Notes under the pieces: model-generated
Seen by the model: only the letters and a program-made list of their open reading frames with translations
What the model was told of the DNA's origin: nothing
The model's database searches: none
Shown: positions 58,071 through 64,000 of the stretch, in pieces
Layout: each line of letters opens with the position of its first letter
How positions within the stretch are numbered: the stretch's first letter is position 1
Position numbers and translations under genes: made by a program
DNA from: Durusdinium trenchii
Taxonomy: Eukaryota; Sar; Dinophyceae; Suessiales; Symbiodiniaceae
Direction: 5' to 3'
Assembly (NCBI GenBank): GCA_963970005.1
Contig: CAXAMN010025695.1
Span: 433,317-497,316 of the forward strand
Length of the DNA: 64,000 nt

Positions 58071-58171
58071 GTATGTCACAGCAAGTGTTTTGCTTTGTTC
58101 ATGTTCTTTTAATCGTGCTGTTTCATTGACATTGGAGACAGAGCGACTACCCGCAGCCACGAGTCGCTGAG

Positions 58172-58293
58172 GATCACCACTCGCATCATGTTGGATGCGG
58201 CTCCCATCAGCGAGCGGCCGCGGGGCCTAAAAGCACTGGACTTGCGCAGCCTCATGCCAGACGCAGACGCCAGTGATGTGCGAGACTTGGGCA
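58172..58293 (+). CDS. Ubiquitin-specific protease, strand before the His box
   Basis: The frame reads ITTRIMLDAAPISERPRGLK, then ALDLRSLMPDADASD and VRDLG. USPs show a K.......f....LDL..y pattern here. It leaves in phase 1 at GGCA|GTTGTA and joins in frame to 58487. Confidence 0.72.
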
Positions 58294-58486
58294 GTTGTAA
58301 CAGTTGTTGCTGGTACACACGCTACACGATTCACTGAAGGATCGTCTCTTCTTTTCTGAGGAACCAGGGAATGATAGGATCGTCTGATTCAGTCTCATTA
58401 ACACATGAAGATGGCATATCGTCATGAAGATGTGAACCACTGCAATGATCTAATCTGAAATCATGGCATGTTTGATCATTCCTCAG

Positions 58487-58609
58487 GGATTGCGGGTAGT
58501 GATGGGACCGAGCTCTCAGGATATGAGCTTAGTGCGGTGATCCAGCACCTCGGAACCACGCCCTTCTCGGGCCACTATGTGGCGCAGCTTGATGCATTCT
58601 ACGACTGTG
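58487..58609 (+). CDS. Ubiquitin-specific protease, catalytic His box
   Basis: After CCTCAG the frame reads GYELSAVIQHLGTTPFSGHY and VAQLDAFYDC. Y.L.AVi.H.G....GHYvA is the His box of USPs, with the catalytic His in GHY. The exon ends at TGTG|GTATTG. The last conserved USP piece (W..f.D) should follow in a later exon, which must lie beyond the retroelement that begins about 100 bp further on. Confidence 0.86.
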
Positions 58610-58709
58610 GTATTGAGTATGTCCGAATCTCTATTTGAGATTTGGGAAGCATGACCAAGAGTTTTTTCTGGACGCATGTAGAGGCTCGTCGAGCGGCATC
58701 TCAATTTTA

Positions 58710-58722
58710 ATTTTGGCTCAAG
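58710..58722 (+). other. Relict dinoflagellate spliced leader
   Basis: ATTTTGGCTCAAG equals the last 13 bases of the conserved 22-base dinoflagellate spliced leader. It stands 5 bases before ATG at 58728. By chance a given 13-mer would appear in both strands of 64 kb about once in 500 windows, and the place directly before a start makes chance less likely still. Such remnants are known where trans-spliced RNAs were copied back into DNA. Confidence 0.78.
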
Positions 58723-58727
58723 CATCA

Positions 58728-61700
58728 ATGAGCACGGTGACACGGAGCCTGGTTGCCATTTCAACCTCGGCTTTTGGCGGACATTTGATCCGGTTGTGGA
58801 TCAGGACTGGCGTGAAGGCTGCGGTCGGTGGATCTCTGGAGGGTGTTGGATCGGCACTTTGGGAGCCTTTGGTTCATTGCATCAAATCCACTTGGGAAGG
58901 AGTTTACTATTTCCTTTGTGTGCTGGTGATTTTTGAGATAAGATCGGAGATCTGGTCGTTGGTTTCTATTGTGTGGCGTGTGTTCCGTTGCTTGATCCAA
59001 GTTACTGACCGAAAGGCACAATTTTTGGACACCCCTGAAATAGAAGAAGAGCCATCAACAGGCATAGAAACAGAGCACTTGTGGCTAACCTGTCAACACC
59101 TGTACATGGAAGGCTTTTTTCTTTCAGAGCGCAGCGGGGAGTGGGACGAGATTTGGGTGGCCGGTCTAGTACCGGATTCTGGAGAGCTCATTGCACGCAG
59201 CACCAACGAGGACGGTTCTGACTGGATCTGGTCGTTGATTCGTTGTGAAGCGGGCTCATTGCGCCCACCAGTGGGGGCAGGAGCACAGCGGGCAGCACCT
59301 CCGGGTATTGCTCCAGCAACAGTCAACTGGATATGTTCGCCAGAACATGTGGATCAGCGTTGGGCTCCAACAGTGGCAGAGGCAGCAGCGTTGAAGCAAG
59401 AGGCGGCAGTTTTGGGCTTGCATGTGAAGAGAATTGGGGTCCAAGACGGTCAGGTCACAATCCCAGGAAGGGGCATGAGCTTGATTCCATTCACCGCCGC
59501 TCCCATCGCAGGCGGGGCTTCGGCAGCGGCGCCGCGAGGGGCTGTCGGGGCGCTCGGGCCGGTGCCGGCCCCAGAGGCAGATGGAGGAGCTTTCAACTTG
59601 CAAAGCCTATCGGATGTCATCCAGGAGCTCAAGGACATGGCCAGGAAGAAAGAAGGTCAGAGCAAAGAGAAGTCCAAGAAGAAGAAACGATCCAGAAAGA
59701 AGTCCAAGGACAAGAAGAAGAAAAAGAAGAGGAAAGACAGTTCCAGCGGCTCGTCCACGAGTCGATCACGAAGCAGTGCATCCAGCCGCAGCTCAAGTCA
59801 GAGCTCTTCGGGGCCCTTGCTGTGGAAGCCCAAAGGCAAGGACCGCGAGGTCAGTTACAAGAAGGTGCATGCAGTGGACTCGGAGAAGTTCAAGATCACA
59901 GGGAGAGTTGCTGGCGTACGCAAGCCGCCATCCGGGGGCCCTGTCAGGACATTTTCTGGCATCGATCTACGCTCGTCTTTCGAAAGGAAAGGTGGAACGC
60001 AGCAGTCAGCTGCGGGAGGCCAGTGTGGTCTCATGGGCCGCTCAACACAGCGGTCTGACAGAAGTGAGAGATGTGAGGGAGGTCTTGACCCTAGCCGAGG
60101 CCATGGATGCAGTCAATCGAAAGGAAATTGCCAGAGCAATGGACATCCTTGCACAGCGCATCCTGGCAATCCAGCAGGCGAAGAGGAAAGGAGGGTCTTG
60201 GGAAAAAGCCGAATCGATCGAACTGATTCCCAGTGGAACCAGCCTGGCCTCATCGTCGATGCTGGCTCTCACCAATTGAGTCGCCGGTTCAGGAAAGCGC
60301 TGCACCGCTGGAGAAGTCACAATGGTGAGCCATCTTCGGGGTTGCAGTATTTTTGCATGATCTTTTCTGGGTTGGAGCAGGTCTTTGCGCATCACAACAC
60401 ATTGTTGAGCTATGGGGTTCATTTGTGGAGGATTGGCAAGGGCCAGGGACAGCTTCGGAGGAGACACGAATTCAATAGAGTTTTTCTGACACAGTCAGGT
60501 GATGGATGCAGTATGCCGCATGTCTTTCCTTTGCCCCCTTTTGTTCAGAATGGTCGGGTGATGGAGTACAGAATGGGCACCCTGGATTCGGATGAAGAGT
60601 TCGGTGTTGCTCATGGCGTGAATCTCATTCAGGCCGCCTTGAATATGCTGCATGGGAGCTTGGACGTTGAATTCAAGTTTGTCTCAGCTGCCCACTCACG
60701 CATCCAGGCCCGGTTGGGGTCAGGGCTCAAAGACATGATGATGGATTTTGAGCTCATGAGTCTTGATGAGATTCGTCAGTTTTTGAAGCACAACCAGCAC
60801 TATACTGGAGGGGGAATAGCCATTCCACTAGGTAGTCGGGGGGGAGTGCCAACCTCGGCTGCAACAGTCAATTTATCTGAGGAGCTTGAAAAGGACTTTC
60901 CGCTATATGCTGAACAGGTCCGGGAGCCGAAGCTGCTTCTTCTTCCATCGAGGCTGAGGCCTATCCGGATCAAGCGCGGGCACACTTGGGTGAATTCTTC
61001 TTATCCTGATTTAGTCCGTAAGAATGTTAAAGCTGGATTGCATGTCTTGAAGAAGGAGAAACAGGTAGCTAAGCACAGAGGTAGCCTATGCCTAGCTGGA
61101 GCATTTGCCGTGCCTAAGGACGAGACAGAGGACAGGGTAATTACTGATCCTAGTGTGAATCAGCTGTTGGACCCACAGAAGCTTCCCCGGCCCCGTTTTG
61201 CCTATATCCCGAAGCTGCGGGTAACCCTGGTACCTCGCACAGGGAGGCTGCTGGTGTTGAAGAGAGACGCTCGCCACTATTTTCACTCGTTGAGGATTGG
61301 GCGCAAGTGGCAACGATGGCTATGTGGGCCACCTATAGCGGACTTCGGCAGGGGTCTGAGGTATCCGGCTTCATGCACAGCACCTATGGGGTTTGGTCCT
61401 AGCGCAGGTTGGGCACAGGCATTGACAGACGTCGCAACTAACCAGGCTGACCTACCTAGTGACTGTAGACTACATCCAGATGCGTTTGCACCCACGTCAT
61501 TGCCTATTTGGGGATCCATATGCGATGATATTTGGGCGCTTGAGCATACTGAGGCGGAGACGAAGGCGGCCTTTTGCGGACCTACTTGGCTCTCGCGGGC
61601 GGAGCAGGCTTGGGTAGATCGTGGAGTACACCCAAACCATAAGAAGGCAATTGATGCGAGTCCAGGGGAAGAGTTACAGGGTTACTATGTTGATCCAGAT

Positions 61701-63587
61701 TTGCATTGGGTTGGGGTTAGTTTGACGAAACGTAGGGCTCTTTTCCAAGCAGTTTGGCATGTGCTGACTTCACCATCGGTCGTTGTTGGCGACATTGAAC
61801 GACTGGTTGGAAAGTTTGGGTTCGTGCACTCGAGCCGACCGGTGATGCGTTCAATCTTTGTGGAGGTTTATGGCTGGCTTGATGATCTACGGGGTCGCAA
61901 GGTGCGTGTCACAACCTTGCCGGATGTCATTTGGTGTGAGTTGATGACAGCCGCATTGTTGTTGCCCTATGCGCAGTTCAACTTGTCAGCGCCGTTTAGC
62001 CAGAGAGTTGAATGCAGTGATGCCTCAATGTCAGGCATCGGGCGAGCATGGGCCACCATGCCAAGCGATCTAGTGCAGCGAATGGCTCAGCTCTGTGACC
62101 ACCCAGGGACATACACGAATTTGAATCTCCCCTTTGGGTTAGCCTTGAACGAAGAAGACAAGTGTCCACTACGTAAGTTGAAACTGCCCCGCAACCTCTT
62201 CCATTGGCACACGGCGGGTGCACGCTGGAGGCCATTATACATTTTTTTGGGAGAAGCTGACGCGGCAGTGTGGGTGGCAGAATGCAGGCTGAGGCGTGCG
62301 TGTGATGATGAACATCGTTTTGTACATCCACTTGATAGTGCTTCTTGTGTTGGGGCTTTTATGAAGGGGCGGTCTTCCAGTCGGCTTTTGAACCATCGGT
62401 GTCAGAAGCTGTGCGCAATCGGAATAGCAGGGGGCCATGAGACTTTTTATCCTTGGATTCCGTCAGGTGACAATCCGGCTGACAAGCCCTCTCGTCTCTT
62501 CGAAGGCGAGCGCAAGGGCCACTCAGAGTCGCCAGTTCAACCCGAGGCGTTTGAAGAAGTTTTCCTTGACCCTTTTGGACTCTCCCGGACATTACCATCA
62601 TGGTCGGGCAACGAGCGTTTCTTTTTGCATTTGTGTTCAGGAACGCGACGAGATGATGACCTGGTGAGCTGGGTTGAGCGCCTTAGTCAGGAACACGGCC
62701 TGCGCATCTACGGGTTGCGCGTTGATCCATTGTCTCCTATGAGTCAACGTGATCTTGGATTCACTTGCAATGACTTACTAGATGGGCATAGCATGTTACA
62801 CATTTTACAGCTAGTACAGTCAGGACGTGTTGCAGGCCTCTTTGTTTCACCGCCTTGCTCTACTTTTTCAGCAGTGCGGCACAAACCTTTGCATAGACAG
62901 TCAGGTGCACAAGTCGGGCCACGGCCCCTGAGGGCCCGATCGAACCCTTGGTCTTGTCTTCCGAATCGGACTTCAAGAGAAAACCACTCAGTCGACATTG
63001 GCACGGCGTTAGCACTCATTTGCATCGGTATGTTGGGAGAGGCTAGAATTTTTGGGGCATGGGTTGGAGGCGAGCATCCGGCTGATCGTGGTTGCGAACC
63101 ATACCCATCAATTTTTTGCTCAACAGAAATCCAACAGCTGTGCAGCATTGTTCGTCTTTGCATTTATGTCATTGATCAATGCATGTTTGGAGCAAAAACA
63201 AGGAAGCCGACTGGTTTAGTGTTGCCTTATGGGAATGATGAGTTTGTACGCACGTGTAATCACACCCAAGGTCACACACAACTGTTTGGTTGGGATTCGG
63301 CGGGGCAATGTTTTAGAACCACAGCGGCTACAGCATATCCCTCCGGACTGAGCCAAGCGCTGGCCAGCTTGTTTGTTACACGTATTCTTGCTTCGAAGAG
63401 TCACGGGTATGAACAACCATATGCACCCATGCAGGTTCATTCTGATTCTTTTGGCAGGGATCCTTGGTTTAGCAAGCAGCGCACGGCTTGGACTTGGCCG
63501 GCACCGAGTCGAAGCTTTCTTGCTGAAGTCATTGCGCGATGCCACCAGAGAAAAATACCAACAAGCAATTCAGCTCCTCAATCGTGA
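58728..63587 (+). CDS. Retroelement polyprotein: gag-like, RT, RNase H, methyltransferase-like
   Basis: The frame is open from 58635, but ATG at 58728 is preferred because the spliced-leader remnant precedes it. Counting residues from the 58635 ATG: 336-394 is a Lys block followed by a Ser/Arg block; about 819-1010 is reverse transcriptase (KRDARHYF, then APMGFGPSAGW, then ICDD at 962-965, whose paired Asp are the active site); 1129-1287 is RNase H (SDASMSGIG with its Asp, ending WIPSGDNPADKPSR); about 1325-1590 is a methyltransferase-like domain (FFLHLCSG, FVSPPCSTFS near 1402, GEHPADRG near 1478). Residues about 421-549 are out of the true frame, because the gag domain reads in +1 there (59896-60279). 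The Asp pair, RNase H end and MTase motifs are intact, so the copy is fairly young or selected. Confidence 0.85.
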   Translation: MSTVTRSLVAISTSAFGGHLIRLWIRTGVKAAVGGSLEGVGSALWEPLVHCIKSTWEGVYYFLCVLVIFEIRSEIWSLVSIVWRVFRCLIQVTDRKAQFLDTPEIEEEPSTGIETEHLWLTCQHLYMEGFFLSERSGEWDEIWVAGLVPDSGELIARSTNEDGSDWIWSLIRCEAGSLRPPVGAGAQRAAPPGIAPATVNWICSPEHVDQRWAPTVAEAAALKQEAAVLGLHVKRIGVQDGQVTIPGRGMSLIPFTAAPIAGGASAAAPRGAVGALGPVPAPEADGGAFNLQSLSDVIQELKDMARKKEGQSKEKSKKKKRSRKKSKDKKKKKKRKDSSSGSSTSRSRSSASSRSSSQSSSGPLLWKPKGKDREVSYKKVHAVDSEKFKITGRVAGVRKPPSGGPVRTFSGIDLRSSFERKGGTQQSAAGGQCGLMGRSTQRSDRSERCEGGLDPSRGHGCSQSKGNCQSNGHPCTAHPGNPAGEEERRVLGKSRIDRTDSQWNQPGLIVDAGSHQLSRRFRKALHRWRSHNGEPSSGLQYFCMIFSGLEQVFAHHNTLLSYGVHLWRIGKGQGQLRRRHEFNRVFLTQSGDGCSMPHVFPLPPFVQNGRVMEYRMGTLDSDEEFGVAHGVNLIQAALNMLHGSLDVEFKFVSAAHSRIQARLGSGLKDMMMDFELMSLDEIRQFLKHNQHYTGGGIAIPLGSRGGVPTSAATVNLSEELEKDFPLYAEQVREPKLLLLPSRLRPIRIKRGHTWVNSSYPDLVRKNVKAGLHVLKKEKQVAKHRGSLCLAGAFAVPKDETEDRVITDPSVNQLLDPQKLPRPRFAYIPKLRVTLVPRTGRLLVLKRDARHYFHSLRIGRKWQRWLCGPPIADFGRGLRYPASCTAPMGFGPSAGWAQALTDVATNQADLPSDCRLHPDAFAPTSLPIWGSICDDIWALEHTEAETKAAFCGPTWLSRAEQAWVDRGVHPNHKKAIDASPGEELQGYYVDPDLHWVGVSLTKRRALFQAVWHVLTSPSVVVGDIERLVGKFGFVHSSRPVMRSIFVEVYGWLDDLRGRKVRVTTLPDVIWCELMTAALLLPYAQFNLSAPFSQRVECSDASMSGIGRAWATMPSDLVQRMAQLCDHPGTYTNLNLPFGLALNEEDKCPLRKLKLPRNLFHWHTAGARWRPLYIFLGEADAAVWVAECRLRRACDDEHRFVHPLDSASCVGAFMKGRSSSRLLNHRCQKLCAIGIAGGHETFYPWIPSGDNPADKPSRLFEGERKGHSESPVQPEAFEEVFLDPFGLSRTLPSWSGNERFFLHLCSGTRRDDDLVSWVERLSQEHGLRIYGLRVDPLSPMSQRDLGFTCNDLLDGHSMLHILQLVQSGRVAGLFVSPPCSTFSAVRHKPLHRQSGAQVGPRPLRARSNPWSCLPNRTSRENHSVDIGTALALICIGMLGEARIFGAWVGGEHPADRGCEPYPSIFCSTEIQQLCSIVRLCIYVIDQCMFGAKTRKPTGLVLPYGNDEFVRTCNHTQGHTQLFGWDSAGQCFRTTAATAYPSGLSQALASLFVTRILASKSHGYEQPYAPMQVHSDSFGRDPWFSKQRTAWTWPAPSRSFLAEVIARCHQRKIPTSNSAPQS
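59896..60279 (+). CDS. Gag-like domain in the +1 frame
   Basis: From TCA at 59896 the +1 frame reads SQGELLAYASRHPGALSGHF, then EVRDVREVLTLAEAMDAVNR and ARAMDILAQRILAIQQAKRK, to a TAA/TGA-type stop at 60277-60279 after SSSMLALTN. This reads like a conserved helical gag-type domain, as far as I recall common beside such reverse transcriptases in Symbiodiniaceae. Up to KFK at 59894 the original frame is the sensible one, so a single extra base near 59895 explains the switch. After 60279 the original frame again makes sense. Confidence 0.72.
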   Translation, partial: SQGELLAYASRHPGALSGHFLASIYARLSKGKVERSSQLREASVVSWAAQHSGLTEVRDVREVLTLAEAMDAVNRKEIARAMDILAQRILAIQQAKRKGGSWEKAESIELIPSGTSLASSSMLALTN

Positions 63588-64000
63588 GATCTTGCAGACG
63601 CAAACCGATTGGGCCTCTCTTACTGAGGCAGAGCAGGATTTGTTTTTAGCTGAGTGGCTAGTTGATGGTTATGAACAAGGCAGTGGGCGCACCGAATATG
63701 GCTATGTTCTGTCTGCTTTGGGCAGAATGAATCCTCGTGTCCGGTACAAAACTGCCTGGCGTGTGTTTGAAGTGTGGGGTAGCTTGCAACCACCACAGCA
63801 GGCACCGGCAGCCCCCCCAGAACTGCTTACAGCGATGATGGTGGCTGCATTTGCACTCAACCGCGCTCCGTTGGGCATTCTCATTTGCGTTTGTTTCTCA
63901 GGCTTGTTACGGGTTGGGGAGGCACTGCAATTGCGATGGTCTGACATTTTCTTTGCTGCCGGCAATGTCACACTTTGTTTGGGGCAAACCAAAGGCGGCA
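63409..64000 (+). CDS. Tyrosine recombinase of the retroelement (partial)
   Basis: This frame is +1 relative to the polyprotein. It is open from 63352, has ATG codons at 63409 and 63421, overlaps the polyprotein by 179 bases and runs off the window. It contains LRDATREKYQQAIQLLNREI (core-binding helix), a middle helix (GYVLSALGRMNPRVRYKTA) and FSGLLRVGEALQLRWSD, the box I region with the first catalytic Arg of tyrosine recombinases. The remaining H-x-x-R and Tyr lie beyond 64000. Expression needs either its own start or a +1 ribosomal shift near the end of the polyprotein. Confidence 0.85.
   Translation, partial: MNNHMHPCRFILILLAGILGLASSARLGLGRHRVEAFLLKSLRDATREKYQQAIQLLNREILQTQTDWASLTEAEQDLFLAEWLVDGYEQGSGRTEYGYVLSALGRMNPRVRYKTAWRVFEVWGSLQPPQQAPAAPPELLTAMMVAAFALNRAPLGILICVCFSGLLRVGEALQLRWSDIFFAAGNVTLCLGQTKGG

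Larger units (their letters stand above)
58700..64000 (+). mobile_element. DIRS-like tyrosine-recombinase retroelement, right part beyond window
   Basis: The element has the DIRS order of parts: a gag-like region, reverse transcriptase, RNase H, a methyltransferase-type domain and a tyrosine recombinase. It has no visible integrase or protease. DIRS elements integrate by a recombinase instead of an integrase. The left boundary is not known exactly; it is put just before the spliced-leader remnant. The terminal repeats were not seen, and the right end lies outside the window. Confidence 0.85.

Noticed and set aside
59333..60058. 241-codon frame in the third register of the retroelement
   Set aside because: It mirrors the Lys/Ser-rich region in the wrong frame (Glu/Gln-rich) and has no domain beyond that.
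1..64000. CRISPR arrays, bacterial operons, Shine-Dalgarno sites, tRNA or rRNA genes
   Set aside because: The repeats present are tandem satellites or transposon ends, exons are split by introns, and no cloverleaf or rRNA-like segment was recognised by eye.

Overview
The window looks like nuclear DNA of a dinoflagellate, most likely of the Symbiodiniaceae type. The evidence is: recognisable genes are broken into many short exons, all on the + strand; many intron starts are GC and at least one is GA, beside ordinary GT, with AG (usually followed by G) at the intron end; a 13-base remnant of the dinoflagellate spliced leader sits just before a start codon at 58710-58722; a flagellar dynein intermediate chain is present; and the right end carries a DIRS-like retroelement. 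No ribosomal RNA, tRNA or CRISPR array was recognised. Coding exons cover only a small part of the window. The exon calls come from reading frame, codon use, splice signals and matching intron phase, without transcript data.

Layout. 0.6-1.5 kb: two exons of an axonemal dynein intermediate chain (DNAI1/IC1 type). 2.28-5.47 kb: a 3.2-kb fold-back element with about 53-bp inverted ends, filled with 52-bp and 13-bp tandem repeats and short palindromes. 5.5-12 kb: isolated exons, one with a helicase-associated (HA) domain. 13.06-16.07 kb: a well supported chain of eight exons resembling a glycosyltransferase of the LARGE/GT8 kind. 19-30.5 kb: scattered exons of unrecognised genes among introns and short mobile-element remnants. 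31.4-37.4 kb: exons of a ubiquitin-specific protease (USP) with its Cys box, QQDAQEF motif, C-x-x-C pair and LKRF box, in consistent phase. 37.6-52.4 kb: an acidic exon, TPR exons, an Ala/Gly-rich exon, a run of phase-0 exons, a C2 domain over two exons, and coiled-coil exons ending in a small beta-barrel-like domain with a stop. 55.2-56.7 kb: more coiled-coil exons. 58.03-58.61 kb: the C-terminal part of a USP with the His box. 58.7-64.0 kb: the retroelement, lying just after an exon of that USP and in the same direction.

The most unusual object is the retroelement. Its long frame carries, in order, a lysine/serine-rich gag-like region, reverse transcriptase, RNase H, and a domain with a PPC motif like that of C5-cytosine methyltransferases. 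A tyrosine recombinase follows in an overlapping +1 frame and runs off the window. Part of the gag region clearly reads in the +1 frame, so the single long translation is misleading there. The spliced-leader remnant suggests that a trans-spliced RNA of the element was once copied back into the genome.

The USP raises a structural question. Its front two thirds and its back third lie 20.6 kb apart with many same-strand exons between them. This could be two USP genes, one gene with a giant intron, or one very large USP with an inserted multi-domain segment.
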